Shown in pieces: positions 32,835 to 46,689 of a stretch of DNA of 64,000 nucleotides. A program made the position numbers and the translations under genes. Every line of letters starts with the position of its first letter. Position 1 is the first letter of the stretch. The notes below the pieces were generated by a model. That model saw nothing but the letters and a program-made list of their open reading frames with translations, made no database searches and had not been told where the DNA came from. Source of the DNA: Parietaria judaica (Eukaryota; Streptophyta; Magnoliopsida; Rosales; Urticaceae); assembly GCA_954871525.1 (NCBI GenBank), contig OX940862.1, positions 37,068,232 to 37,132,231 on the forward strand, given 5' to 3'.

Positions 32835-33183
32835 GCGCCTCCATCACGCAGTCGGGAAGCTCGGAGGGAAGGGGGTTTCAATGGCGAGGAGAAAAGGGGG
32901 TTTCAGAGGGAAAGAAAATTGTGAGGTGAGGGGGTTTCAGAGGGGGTTTCAATGGCGAGGAGGGGGGAAGGGGGTCGGGTCCTTGAGAGAGAGAGAGAGA
33001 AAGAGTGGGAGTCAGAGAGTGTGAGGTGAGGGTGAAAAAAATGTCGAGTGAAAAATGGGTGTAAAAAGGGTAGTATTGTCCAAAACATGGCTAATTATAA
33101 AATGGGGAATATTTTTTCAGAAACAAAAAATCGGGGAACAAAACCGAAATAAGTGGCTTTTTGGGAGTCATTTTTTAAAGTTT

Positions 33184-33185
<2 letters not shown>

Positions 33186-33221
<36 letters not shown>

Positions 33222-33614
33222 CCACTTTCACACGAATCATCATGATTCATGTGCAACTACTTAATGTGTGCGTGGGGTTTAAACCCCATATAATTATATA
33301 TATATATATATATATATATTTGTATTATGGCCTTTTAAATTTTAATTTTTTTATAAATTCATTTGAATCTCCTTTATTTTTACTAAAATTTAAATATAAT
33401 TTTTTTAGAAAAATAAAATAAAAAATCTAACCTTCTCAAAAAGTAATTCCGTGCAAATGACCTATGAATTATTTCCTAAATTTAAGTGCATAGTTCTGTA
33501 GCATAAGGATGCTTATGCAATATACTCCACAGTCCACACGCGTGACCTATCCTTCTCTTAAGCACAAACGTACGTACTATACAACAACAACAATAATTGA
33601 ATTCCCACACACCC
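33186..33614. other. AT microsatellites and AT-rich DNA after the MULE
   Basis: (AT)n runs lie at 33186-33222 and 33294-33320. No gene was seen. Confidence 0.6.
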
Positions 33615-34218
33615 TAGGGGTGAGCATGGGTTGGGTTGGGCCGCCTCGATACTTTTAATGGACCCGACCCGATCACTTTGGGTTCCTAAAAAAAGCCCAA
33701 TCCGACCCATAATTTTTTAATGGCCGAACCAAATCGACCCGATAAAATCGGGTTGGGTTGGTTTGGGTCGTCATGGCCCGATTATTTAAAATTTAATCTT
33801 ATATAACAAAAAATAATATGAAAAAAATGCATCAATGTAACTTAAAATTCAAGTAAAAATACACCTAACAAATTTAATCAAATAAACATACACTAAACAA
33901 TGTAAAACATGAAAATGGGAGATTGAATGATCTTTAATTGTAAATTAAATTGAGAATGAAAAATTTTAAAAGACTAAAGATTACACTACTTGAATAAAAA
34001 TTAATATGAAATATATATATATATATATTTATTATATTGGTCGGGTCGGAGAGCCCGACCCGACCCAAGGTTTTGGACCCGCACCGCCCCGAATAATAGT
34101 CGGGTCCGGCCCAATCCGACCCAATTTTGAACAAGTTAGATTGGACGGGTTAGATTGCGGTCGGGTCTCTAACGAATTGGGTTGGGTCATCGGATTGGGT
34201 CTAAAATGCTCACCCCAC
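33615..34218. mobile_element. hAT-like MITE with GGGTGAGCAT termini
   Basis: The left end TAGGGGTGAGCATGGG and the right end AATGCTCACCCCA are inverted. The interior has repeated GGGTTGGGTCGG/CCGACCCGACCC wording typical of this abundant plant nonautonomous hAT type. No convincing target duplication was found. Confidence 0.65.
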
Positions 34219-35250
34219 ACTAGTACGTTCTCCACTATATAATAAGCTCATCATCAGTTCGTATAGGAGATCTTTTAAGTTTTAACTAATTTAAAAACCC
34301 TAAATAAATCTCAATTTGATTGAGAAACTAGCCGTAGAAGAGTAAATTAAGCAAAGAATGTTCTGCGGCGACAAGAGACGACAGGGCAGGGCTTGGAAAA
34401 AACGCCACCGTCGCGTAGTGAGGGCTGTTAGATGAGTTCTCGCCAAGGTGGAAGTAGGTTAGCCACGGCAAAAGTCACAAAGTATATCGTTTTTAATGTG
34501 TCGATTTCCACACGCCATGTCGCAGCTAGATACTAGCAAATCATTATCGTCTTTGCCGAGTATAACGACGACGACAACAACGATGATAGAAACTAGGATC
34601 GGCGCGGCAGAGAGACTTTGCCGAGATCGTGCGGCGGCGGCAAGGAGGTGGCTAAGAAGCGAACGCCGAGCGAATGAACGGCAACCCAGTCGAAGAAGGA
34701 ATGCCGAAGGCCACCGTCGTTGACGACATTCCGAACAGCGGCAAAACAAAGGTGCTTCGAAGTAGTGAGAGAAAAAAAAATTACGGGTGAGGTGAGAATT
34801 TTAGAGTGAGCGACGGAGAGAAAAATTATTAGTTTTAATTGATTTTGAATTTTGAACTTTAAATGGTATAGAATTAATACTGGAAGTTGGTCAATCTTAA
34901 ATATAGAAATAATTAATTTAAAAAATTATATATATTATTAATACTAATTCTATGAAAATGAAATATTATAACTAATAACTAAGTTTAATATGGTCAAAAA
35001 AAATTATTAGTGGACATAATCAATTTTAACAAACTATGGGCAATTATTCTCTTAAAGATTTAGTACTTTTTGTACATTTGGTGGGATTTCTTTAAAATAA
35101 TTAAAGATATAAATATCATGTAGTCATTTAACTCATGCTACATAGATATTTAACAATACAAAATAAAACACATGCAAGCTTAAGTATAACTCGAGTATTT
35201 TTATCTTCAAAACTAAATTGAAGAAATACTAATTGATATGGGTATTTTTC
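34219..35250. other. No recognised gene
   Basis: Moderately GC-rich 34350-34740 has open frames on both strands, but none resembles a known family. The rest is AT-rich. Confidence 0.35.
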
Positions 35251-35254
35251 GAAA

Positions 35255-35900
35255 CCCGAAAAATTAAGTCCCAACCAATAAAACGGGCCTAAAAATAGGC
35301 CCACAAACACATTTAAATCACATTGTAAATAAAAGCATCGCGTCATCGCGTCCAACAATATCTTAATTGTCCAAGGGACCCCCAAAAAATTTCAATTTCA
35401 TATAGGCCCTCGGATTCTTCTATAAATAGAAGATTCATTTCATTCAAACGACAATTCATCACAACTCATTCAAATGCTCTCAAGATATATAATTTTGTTT
35501 TCTCTCTTATATATCCGGTTTTAAATACCCGACTCTCATCGGTGCGGAAGAATTACCTAGAGAGAAGGCACCGGAGGAATCCCCGACTATAAAGAGATAG
35601 AAGAATCGAGGTCCGAGCGTCAGGTCAGAGTGAAGGCGCCTGAGGATCCCTGACTCTCCAGAGAGCCATCTATAAAGAAGGCGCCGGAGGAATGGTCCGA
35701 GCATCGACCAACCCCGCTTCTTCGCAATAAGCCTCCGACTTGCCCAGGCAAACTCAGATATGTATCTCCCAACGTCCACTTCGAACTATGTGATAACATG
35801 ATCCCAGTAAAATGGGTACGTAAGCAGCCTTGCTACAAGTGACGAGATGTGGCATCATATATCATTATCTCCCCGACTCTCCGGACACCAAGCTCTAAGC
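35255..35900 (+). mobile_element. Solo-LTR-like block with a TATA box
   Basis: TTCTATAAATAGAAG at 35418-35432 is a strong TATA context. It is followed by ATTCATTTCATTCAAACGACAATTC and then GACTCTCATCGGTGCGGAAG and CGCCGGAGGAAT(G/C)CCCGAC repeats, wording commonly seen in the R/U5 part of plant Gypsy LTRs. No internal genes follow. The boundaries are approximate. Confidence 0.5.
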
Positions 35901-38675
35901 CCAAGAAAAGTCAACAAACGACAATGAACCCGCTCCATTATCAAGACATGGGCCGCAATAATGTTTGATCCATTTTTTGGCATTTGATCATGTAAGTACT
36001 TTTGTAGACAATTCTTCAAAATGAATAACGAGTTTCGTACACCAAACAAAGGACTATATTAGACTAAGCGAACTAATTATTCTATTTTAGTTAAAAGTGA
36101 AAAGTATACGAGTAAAGAAGTAAGTGCGAGCAATAAAATAAATGTAAAACGTGCTATGCTGTTTGATTTATAGAGTATAGAATCCTTTTGTTTAAGGACA
36201 GACAATCACTAAACCCAATAAGTAAATGGGCCGCAATTCTAATTTATGAACATATGATTAGTGTTTGTAAGATATCTAAAAATTGATACCAATGCCGATA
36301 TCATAGTATTACTCGCAAATTCAGAAACAATATCATATATTTTAAGGAAAACAACTTTTTTTATTATTATAATATTAAGTTTGGAAGAGTTTTGAAGAAT
36401 TATGTAAAGGTTGATGTGAAAGAAAAAAAATTAAAGAAATTATGGATTTTCATTGTCAATAATATCGAATTTGACAGTCAAAATGCAATTTTGGAAAGAA
36501 TAAAAATAGGGCTGGAATCTGAATTGAGAATTTAAGGGTTTCTTTTTTTCTTTTTTCTTTTTCTTGTTCACATTAATAGTCACACCAGTTTGAGTGGAAG
36601 TACAGTGGTAATCTAAAAATATCTGTAAGAATGAAAACGGAGAAGATAGAGACAGAGAGGTTTGTTTTTCTCCTGGGCAAAAGAAGATCTAAAAAAGAAC
36701 CAAGATATGACACTATGAAAAATGAAAATAAAGAAGAAGTAAGTATAGTTAAAAACGACAATATGCTACAAAACAACATGCTATGAAGACAACCTTGAAA
36801 ATAGGACTCAAAATCCAAGATCGAGACAAAAAATCTAGGAATGAAATTGTAGGAGTTAGGGCTGAAACCAGAATCGGGAATTTGACTATTTTTTGTTCCT
36901 GTTCCGGAAAAATAGGGATACAGTTTTCTGTCTCGGTTTTGGTTCTGGTTCTGAAAAGTCCTTGTTTTTTTTATTTAAATCAAAACCGGGACCAGGACCG
37001 GGACACCGATTAAAATCCCAATTTTTTTAGGACCGAATTTCGGGACGAAAACCGGGACAAATCCGGGACAAAATCCAAGATAGAAACATGAATCCACAAT
37101 GTAAAATACCACATCCGAGTAAATCCAAAATGTAAAATACCAAATCCGAGTACAAAAGTAAAATACGAAATAAACAAATGCAAGATCCGAGTTCACGTCG
37201 TGAACTTCACAATACCAAATTCAAATCTCAGTGCAAAAAATCGAGTCTAAAATGCTAATAGTAAATACCGAGTACAAACAAATTATTTTTTTTTATAACA
37301 AAACGACATATAAGAAATGACATGTTAAATAAAATACCGTGTAATGACTGAAAAATAAATGACATGTTAAAATAATGGGGTGAAAAAAATAAATAATGGA
37401 TTAAAAACATAATAGTAAACGACTTATAAGAAATGACATGCTAAAAAACGACAAACTTATAACAAAACGACATAAAACCGGAACCGGGACAAGAAAACCG
37501 GGAATTTCATATTTTGAATTGGTTTTGGTTTTGGTTTTTCAAACCGGAACCCGGACGTCCCTTTTTAGGTTATACTAGAAAGAAAAAACTGATTTTTTGC
37601 CCAAAACGGTCCGGTACCGGGACCAGAACCGGGACAAAACCGGGAACCGAGTACAAAATTTTCACCCTTTGTAGGAGTTGTATCGGTCTTGTTTCTCGGT
37701 TCTCAAATCAAGAATCAAGATGTTCCGGTTCCCAAATTTCTTTACTAAAAATGAATTGGAATAGACACTGGGATCAGAATCGAGACAAAATTGAAAACTG
37801 TGTAAAAAAAATTTAGCCCCATGAAAACACAGTCCTAAGTCCTAACATAGTGCAATATTTTTGTGCACTCGTGCCAAAGAGGGTTACCATAGTTATACTG
37901 CTAAACATCGCCGAAGGAACGAATTGTGCCAATTTTTTTCATGCACTCGTGCCAAAGGGGGTTACCATTAGCATACAATTTTGGAAGGATGACAATTTGA
38001 GTTCGGATGTGTTTGGGCCAGATTCAAATGGACTTTGATCTAATTGACACAAACATGATTGATTAATATAAGAATACGATAAGACTCAATTAAGCACGAG
38101 TAAAGAACAAAATATTCACTAATATGTATTATTTATGTTAATGAAATTAACAAAAATATTACTTGTCAAATTAATGATGTTTATTTTGTAGATTATATTA
38201 TTAAATTGAAACACATGTTATGGTTATTTTTTTAAATCTTGCATTAGTGGTTTTTTTTATTTATTATTTTGCCATTTTATAAAATTACAATAAGTTAAAT
38301 GGATCTAAAGTTAGTCAGCATAATTTATGAAGAAGGTGAATATGAATTTCATTCAAACAAAATAATAAAGGTGGGCTTACACATCCGGCCCTTTGGTATA
38401 CATGGGTTAGGGCCCACCATTTTTTTAAAAAGAATTTTAGTGTATTTTAAGAGCCCAAAAATAAGTTGTGTACTAAAGAATGAACTTGTAGCGAAAAGGT
38501 AAATGAGGAGCAGTGACAAATGAGTTCGATATGTAATATGAGTCTATTTTTAGTAATTAAGTACATATAATTCAAGCAAAAGAAATTAGTATTTCCATCC
38601 AATTTCAAGATTTAATTTTTATCTACGCACAGTCATGTCATGTGCCTTAAATGTTTACAAATATGTAGGGCATTA
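35901..38675. other. Gene-free region with CCGGGAC-rich repeats
   Basis: No gene was recognised. 36850-37780 contains many degenerate ACCGGGAC(A/C)A / TTTTGGTTCTGG words in both orientations (36890-37080, 37470-37760) around an AT-rich core, probably a decayed MITE. 37860-37980 has a direct repeat of GCACTCGTGCCAAAG(A/G)GGGTTACCAT. Confidence 0.45.
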
Positions 38676-38853
38676 CAGTGGCGGAACCAGGATTCGGAGA
38701 CCGGGGGGGTTTAATTTTTCTTTTCCATTAAATTTAATTTTTTGGGGGTGGTTTATGTAAATAAGTTTATAGTATTTTGGTCCTTTTAGTGCAATTTTCA
38801 AAACTTTGGGGGTGGTTTCAACCACCCCATCCCTTAACATACGTCCGCCCCTG
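38676..38853. mobile_element. 178-bp hAT MITE with perfect 8-bp target duplication
   Basis: The ends are CAGTGGCGGAACCAGG and CGTCCGCCCCTG. The identical 8-mers GGGCATTA flank it at 38668-38675 and 38854-38861. It has no coding capacity. Confidence 0.88.
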
Positions 38854-38861
38854 GGGCATTA

Positions 38862-39827
38862 GTTTGTTTGTTTGTTCGTAACTATCTCACTGCTAACTTG
38901 TTTGTTTGTACACATCTATAGAGCATGCATGAGTTTATTATTTTATTACGTAACTCTCACCACTCAAATCTCATAATCGTTGCCTTAAAATCTCACTATT
39001 TCTTTGTGATTAAAGCTCCCAATATTTGCTATTTTGTTTCTCTAAATTAAATTGACTTGAAAGAAGTTGCAATATTCGTAAAGGGAATTGGAATGAGCAG
39101 CATATGTATTATTTTGCGCATTTGGTTAACGGAGTTTGGATGGAAGCTAGACGTCATCATATTTTCAGTGTTAATACTCTGTTGGACTAATAAAACGTGC
39201 TTATTGTTGTAATTTTTTTTTTAAAGAATATTATTGCTACTTATGCCGCGCGCCGGATATCACAATTCATTATAACTATAGAGGTGTTATCACTTTTGTT
39301 TGTATGCATTGATGACGTCAAAAATGGGCAACTACTTACGACATATATGGTTGATGATAACAAAGCGTTACTTTGACATAACCAATGTAGTTGTCTGTTT
39401 GACATGATCATGATACATTTTATATAGTTTTATAGATACATATATATATCATGCACATAAGATAAGAGCTGAAAATCACGGGACTTTATGCTCTACTGCG
39501 ATTCCATGGTTTAGCCACTCACTCAGCTTTGTCTTTTCTACCATCATTTGGGTTGAACCTTAGAAATATAATTTATTATTTTGCTAAAAATATTTTATGT
39601 AAAACTAAATATATGGGGACGTTAAGGGCAAGAGTTAAAAAGTGTCCAATATAGTCCAAAAGGGTCTTCCACGTTAGTGTAGTTTATTTCATCCTTGAAA
39701 AACTGCTATATGCTTAAGTCATACATCATCTACACACCGAAGAAAGCGCGGTCATGAAGTATATTTACATATATATATATATATATATATATATGGTAAA
39801 TAATCACTCCAAAGCTGGTAAGTAAAA
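38862..39827 (+). promoter_or_regulatory. Upstream region of NPF copy 2
   Basis: AT-rich promoter DNA. An (AT)n run at 39767-39794 lies about 35-60 bases before the start codon and may serve or mask the TATA region. No specific site can be named. Confidence 0.4.
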
Positions 39828-42800
39828 ATGGAAGAGAGAGGGGATTACACAGAAGATGGAAGTGTTGATCTCAAAGGCAGGCCTGTCTTTAGATCACAGA
39901 CTGGCAGATGGAGGGCTTGCTCCTTCATTGTAGGTAATATTTACTTAATTATATATCTTCTATGCTCCAATATATACATATAATGCCTATCTACATAAAT
40001 ATATTTTTCTCATCATATATGTATATACTACGCATTCTACGGCCATATAATTTTTGCATGAGACCTTCATAACATGATATAACTTATCTTACTTTCCTAC
40101 GTAGTATAGTATACTATATATATATATATATAATCAGGCTACCCAAAGACCGTCGTGCAAAATGGCCCGTAAGCTTTTTCCAAGGCGAAAACATGTCCTC
40201 GCGGCGAAGTTGGTTTACTTACAAGGATCAATGTATTAATTGCTCAAGAGGAAATTTACAATTATTTTTACCATTATGTTTTTTTTATATATATATATAT
40301 AATCAGGCTACCCAAAGACCGTCGTGCAAAATGGCCCGTAAGCTTTTGCCAAGGCGAAAAACACGTCCTCGCGGCGAAGTTGGTTTACTTACAAGGATCA
40401 ATGTATTAATTGCTCAAAGAGGAAATTTACAATTATTTTTACCATTATGTTTTTTTATATATATATAAATCTTTTATTCTTATTTTTTCTTAATTAGCAA
40501 TACTAAGTCCCTCGAATTTATATCCTAGATCCCGCCAATGGAGTTACGTATTAATTGCACGACGGTTATGTCGCTATTGTTTCGCCGCGGGTATTTGATT
40601 TAGTTTTGTGATCAAATCTTTTTGTATGTGTCGTATGTTTATAATTAGGGTACGAAGTGTTCGAGAGAATGGCGTATTATGGGATATCAACAAATCTGGT
40701 GATGTATTTCACAAAGGAGCTGCACGAAGGCACCGTCGCCGCTTCCAACAACGTCACCAACTGGGCCGGCACCGTTTGGATCACTCCCATCCTCGGCGCT
40801 TACGTAGCCGATGCCCTTCTCGGCCGCTACTGGACTTTCCTTATTTCTTCTGCCATTTATCTTTTTGTATGGTTTTTCGCATATCTCACTCACCTCATGT
40901 TCTTTCTCCTCTCTTCATTACATAAAAATATTAGGGATGAAACCGAGAGTCGTAAATGGTACAAAGACCTACAAAATGCTGTTTACAAATTACCATAACT
41001 AATGCTATTAAAAATATAATATTTTAATAAATAAAAAAATTGGGACAGGTGATTTCCGGTCATGGCTCCCAAAGACTGGACTGAGAAATACCGGTTATCG
41101 GTTTTTCAAGGAGAAAAATGTTAATTTTTCATGGATATACCGGTAATTGAGAATCTACATATACATAACCAAACACTTATTGGTAATTTGTAGAGTTCTT
41201 TTGTTTTAAATACAATATTATTAAATGAGTGACATAGTTAAATAATACACCTCTTTATATATGTGTAATGCTCTAAAATATTCATTTGATCTTCCAAGTC
41301 TATGGGTATGGCATAAAAAAAATCTCAATAAATTTCCAAAATTATCAATACACCATTTTATATTCAATATTAAAAAAATTCAGAGCCTTATATAATTTAA
41401 ATTTATTCGTAACATACTAAAATACTTTCCAAATGTGCATCAATTTGAGCACAATTTAACTGACAAGAGAAAATTGTTTTCCCCTCGTTTCATTTTGCAA
41501 CAAAAATAGGGAATGACAATGTTGACCCTAGCGGTCTCCGTGCCAGCCCTAAAGCCACCACCGTGCGGGCCCGAGACCGGAGGAGCGCCGTGCGCAAACG
41601 CCTCCAGCCTCCAGAAGGGCGTATTTTTCTTCGCCCTCTACACGATCGCGGTCGGGACGGGCGGGACCAAGCCCAACATATCGACGATGGGCGCGGAGCA
41701 ATTCGACAAGTTCGAGCCCAAGGAGAAGGCCCAATCGCTCTCCTTCTACAACTGGTGGATGTTTGCCATAGTTTTCGGCACCCTTTTCGCAAACACAATG
41801 CTGGTCTACATACAAGATCACGTGGGCTGGGCCCTCGGGTACGGGCTTCCGACGATCGGACTTGCAGTTTCGATCATGGTGTTCTTGGTGGGCACTAGAT
41901 TTTATAGGCACAAGCTGCCCTTGGGGAGCCCCATGACAAGAATGGCGATGGTGATTGTGGCTGCAATAAGGAATAGGAACAAACCTCTGCCAAATGACCC
42001 AAAAGACCTCTATGAGCTAAGCTTGGAAGATTATGCAAAGTCAAGGAAGTTCAGGGTTGACCATACCAACTCATTAAGGTCATTTCTCCTTATGATAGGC
42101 AAATTTTGCTTCGTTCATACTTTTTTTTTCTTCATAAATATACTGAAAAAAACAGTAAAAATATACCTCCAAAATCTAAATGTAATTTAACTATATTACC
42201 ATCTATTTATTTAATCTTTTAATTACTCTTATAAATTTGAGTTATAACTTTACGATATGAAAATGACGGATTAAGTAATAGCTTGAGAATTTTAAGAAAT
42301 GCTTTCGTAGTAAATTTTGACATGAACATTCTACGTTTATAAGGAATTAATGGGCACTTCAACATTCAACAATCTACAAGTTTAAGGAGAAATGATACAA
42401 AAAGTAAATTTGAAAGGCAAACAAATATAAGTTTTCATTTCAAGGGAGATCTTAGTGATATTTATTTTTTTAAAAATTAATGGAAACCGTGAAATATGTA
42501 GCGGAGAGGGGGAAATTTGATACAATTAAGTTAAAATTTGGCAAAATGTTCAACAAAAAGTTTGAGGGTAACGAATTCGGGAATGATAAAATCACGAGGT
42601 ATTAGTGATATTTACTCGGTAAGTTATACTGGTTGCAGATTTCTAGACAAAGCGGCACTAATGAGTGGCTCAACCTCGCCATGGAGGCGCAGTTCGGTGA
42701 GCCAGGTCGAAGAGACGAAGCAGATGCTCAAAATGCTTCCTATCTTAGCCGCCACATTCACACCGAGCGCGCTCGTAGCGCAGGGCCACACCCTATTCAT

Positions 42801-43521
42801 CAAGCAGGGCGCCACACTCGACCGGCGCATGGGCCCCAACTTCCACATCCCGCCTGCTTCGCTCGGCGTGTTCGTCACGCTCTCCTTCCTCACCACCCTC
42901 GCGCTCTACGACCGTCTCTTCGTCCCGTTCGCACGTCGCTACACGCGCAACCCGAGAGGAATTTCTCTGCTCACGCGCCTTGGCACGGGCATTGCCCTCC
43001 TGATCGGCGTCATGGTCACGGCGTGCCTAACAGAGAGGAGACGACTTGCTGTCGCGCGTGAGAGCGGAGCTTTGGAAAAAAACGACATTGTTCCACTCTC
43101 CATCTTTGTCCTCGTTCCCCAATTCGTCCTTGCTGGAGTGGCCGAGTCGTTCCTGGAGACGGCGAAGCTGGAATTCTTCTACGACCAGGCGCCGGAAGGG
43201 ATGAAGAGCCTCGGGACGTCATTCTTCACGAGCAGCGTGGCGATGGGGAGCTTCCTCAGCAGCTTCCTCCTCAAGACGGTGGCGAGCGTGACAGAGCGAG
43301 AGGGGAGGAAGGGTTGGATTTTGGACAACCTCAACGTTTCGCGTTTGGATTATTACTATGCGTTCTTGGCTTGCATGGGGATTATAAATTTCTTCTTCTT
43401 TCTCCTCGTCGCTAAGTTGTTCGTTTACAATGTCGACGTGACTGAATCGGGGAGGGACTACGCCGTTGTCGAATCTTTTCCTGAAAAAACTTTGGAGAAA
43501 CATAACGTTGAAGTTCCTTGA
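39828..43521 (+). CDS. NPF (NRT1/PTR) family transporter, NPF5-like, intact
   Basis: Exons 39828-39933, 40649-40866, 41510-42078 and 42639-43521 all join at GT/AG sites in the phases conserved in NPF genes, giving 591 residues (the family is usually ~550-620). Landmarks are the ExxER motif EVFER at residues 38-42, ERMAYYGISTNLVMYFT, NNVTNW, LGAYVADALLGRYWTF, ALKPPPC, GGTKPNIS, EQFDKFEP, FNWW-like YNWWMF, YIQDHVGW, the central loop before FLDKAAL, FVLAGVAESF and a 12th helix IINFFFFLLVAKLF. Plasma-membrane or tonoplast proton-coupled transport of peptides, nitrate or other small substrates is family knowledge; the motif set is closest to the NPF5.2/PTR3 group as I recall it. The closely related copy 1 lies 15-29 kb upstream in the same orientation. 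Confidence 0.93.
40132..40466 (+). repeat. 169-bp tandem duplication in intron 1 of NPF copy 2
   Basis: AATCAGGCTACCCAAAGACC begins at 40132 and again at 40301. The two units are nearly identical over about 165 bases, each preceded by an (AT)n run and ending CCATTATGTTTTTTT. Confidence 0.92.
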
Positions 43522-44182
43522 ACGTTATTACAAGATTTAGAAAGAAGAAAACATGCCAGATTTGTTTAAAATTATTAAAGAAGTTTTTCCAAGTTGCCTT
43601 GAAATTGATCTATACATCACTACTTACTGCTGCAAACCATATTTTATATTATATGTCTATAATTTTCACTATGGGTGAATAAAGAAAAACGTAAAACCGA
43701 GAATCGAATTTAACAGGTAAACCGAACAGACGACACTTACATATTTACCTCAATTTATGTAATTGTTGTAGCATTTACTTCAAGTTCTTGCTTGCTTGCC
43801 GACTCAAAAAAATTAGGATATTACTTTGTTGCTTGCTTCCCGACTCAAAAAAATTCGGATATTACTTTTTTGCATGCTTCCCGATTCAAAATTTTCTTCA
43901 ATCTTTTTGTTCGTCACAAAGTTCATTTACAATGCCAATGTAACTGAATCGGCGAAGGGTCGCTAGCACCGGAAACTCTTTAAAATATGCTCAAACTTTG
44001 TTGCACTTTTAAGCAAATCTGTGATAGTGGTATAAAAAAAAATACAAAGTGAATCTGGTTTCTCTGGGTATATTTCTAAAACAGGTCAGAGAATTTATAC
44101 CTAAAAATCAATATTTTCTTTTCCTTTTTGTTAGTAAAAAGCAGTCGAATCTACCTACCCGTTAGAGGCACGCTCTGATCAG
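43522..44182. other. Intergenic, with an NPF C-terminal remnant
   Basis: At 43895-43965 the plus strand reads FVTKFIYNANVTESAK followed by a stop, a decayed copy of the NPF C-terminus. The same remnant, better preserved, is at 53330-53445 in copy B. 43790-43890 has three copies of CTTGCTTCCCGACTCAAAA-like units. Confidence 0.65.
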
Positions 44183-44978
44183 CTACAAAGGCTGCAACTT
44201 AAAAGCTGCAACGGACTCCAACAGCCAAGTGTGGCCGATCACACTTGACAGACTTTTCATCGCGACATCCTCCGCCTCGCTCACCCTTCTCCACATGATC
44301 AAAGCTTCTTCCCCCGGTTTACTTTCCTCCGGAGGGTCAAGATTGTAAATTACCAGCGCCGCAGTTTGACCAGCTTCCGCCAAATCACAACTTTGCCCAG
44401 AAAGTTCTTCCCTACTTTTTATCAGTGTCCCTCCTCCGGCGATGACCAAATCTTCTAGATCTTTCCTATAAGACGGACGAAAATCGCCCACGAAGTAGAA
44501 ATTGAACCCGCTAAGAAGTTTAGGGCCCTACAATTGGAGGGAAAGCTAATGACTTAACTTGCTGCACAAGTAAAGTGATAATTAAAGGCTTTAGCTTGCT
44601 GAAGACTCACATTGTTGAATGCCCTAAGCCTACCCTTTTTGGGACTATCGCGGCACCCGTAATTATCGAGACTGATCTCGAATGGCTCTTCATCCACAAG
44701 AGACTTAGCTTCGATGCATGCTTTTATCCCTGCAAAGCGGAATATTCTGGTTTAACCAATAATGTTTTAATGTTAAAAGTGAACTATGGCCTTGAACTTG
44801 TCGTATTGTCGGAGTTTCTCCAGTAAAATTTGTTCAAGCAATTTTGCTCCTAAATTGTTGCGATTTCATTCAGCTTTTTTGCTTCAGGGCCACGTGCATT
44901 GAAAATGAAAACTTAGAAAGACGATAATATATCCGGGACTGAATATATTCTTTTACAAGATTGAATATAGAAAATTGA

Positions 44979-44980
<2 letters not shown>

Positions 44981-45032
<52 letters not shown>
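44981..45032. repeat. (AT)n tract abutting a splice donor
   Basis: An (AT)n run of about 50 bases directly follows the donor of the seventh exon (GAGAAG|GTATATAT on the minus strand), where copy B has ordinary intron DNA. The deletion of the BRCT exon lies on its other side. Confidence 0.9.
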
Positions 45033-45037
<5 letters not shown>

Positions 45038-46689
45038 CTCTTCTATAGACAAGCCAGAGCCACAAAGAAGCCATTTTCTGTCCTTATCTGGTAAAGCCGC
45101 CACATCGGGCTGCTGACTGCTTCTGAAGCAAAAATTCATAGAATAGGTAACAGTTCAACATAGAAAACTGTTACGTACCATAACTTCAAGTTGGAACAAA
45201 TTTTGGACCAAACCGATTCGGGATTAGTAGCTCATTTATAATTAATTCATTTATGCTTGAGTGCTTTACATACCCTAAGTTAATGGAAATATCATCCAAA
45301 ATTTAAAGCCAAGATAGGGGAAACGCAATCTACAGTACACAGGCCCGGGGCAAGATCGTAGACCCGGGACCAACACAAACGTTGCTTTATATGCTATCAA
45401 AAGCTGATGTAATACACTTAAATAAAATATAGCAACTAATCAACATACGCCAGAGCAGGCATCGCATGCCAGTTAGATACATTTCCCCCGGGGTTTGACT
45501 TCTCCTTCGGGAATCTAACCGATGAATGTGATGGACAAAGCATGAGATAATTCTCCTACAAGAAATAACCGTACATGTGAACATTACTCTTTAACGCTTA
45601 GGGAGAAACAAAGAGATGAAAATGGAAGAAATCAGTGACTCAGGGCAGTGACATACATAATCCCAACGGCATTTTGAGGTTTTCAATGCACAAGGTACAT
45701 GATAGCTTTTCCGACAGGATTTCATATAGCATCCTAAAGCGGCTCCTTTTTCTCCGCATTTGGAGCACTTGAGCTTTGAACCCCTTGCCACTTCTGCCAT
45801 CAAATTCTGTGCTCTCTCATCGATGGAGAAAACTTGTGGCGCCCTGCATTTCAAAAACCCTAGGTAGTTTTAGAGCGCTTAGACAATTACCTCAGGATAA
45901 CTCGACTGTATAATCAATTGCGAATAGCATACCAGTCAATGCACAGTCTGTGTACGTGGATGACATTTGAAAGCGTTGCCTCTTGGCCAGACACAAGTTT
46001 TTCGTTAGAAAAGTGTAATATAGATCCCGTTTCCTGGTGATTTTTATTAAAAGAAGAATCACGAGACAGGTAACAAGACATTTGGTTACAAAGAGAATAA
46101 ACTTACAAACTATTTTTGGTTTTCGACGGGATAAATAACTTACCTCTGAAATTTTCGAGGAACGGCAAAATGCACACACAGCATGTTCTGTGAAACTTAT
46201 ACCAGAACTTTTACACGCCTCTATCATCATAGGCATCATAGGCGCTGGCAGATTCCATACATCCGACTCTGAGCTGCTCACATTCTCTGCTTCCTCGTAG
46301 TTTAATGGCTTGTATCTCTTCACTTCCCTGCAATTATTGTCTTGATCAAACCGAGAACTATCGTTCCGAAAATTTTCCTTGCTCTTGCCGCCTCCATTCT
46401 CTTGTTTCGGTCTTAATGTAAAAGTTTCTGAACTCTAAAAGAGAAGACAAAAACAAAAAGTGTGACAATTTCTAACATAGAATAAACAATGTCGAAATAG
46501 AGCAGAAGCCTCTTTATATTTCATCATTTCTAAAGTTATGCGAAAAAAATGCATGGACATATTCAACCATATGAAAATAAAAATAAAAGCTCCAACAAAC
46601 AAGATATAACGAAAACATTCAGCGGAATAACATTAAGACATATATGCAACTGTTTTTGTTATTTACGGCAATTTAATATTGGGTTGATG

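Noticed and set aside
34350..34750. GC-richer block with open frames on both strands
   Set aside because: No motif or family resemblance was found on either strand, so no gene was called.
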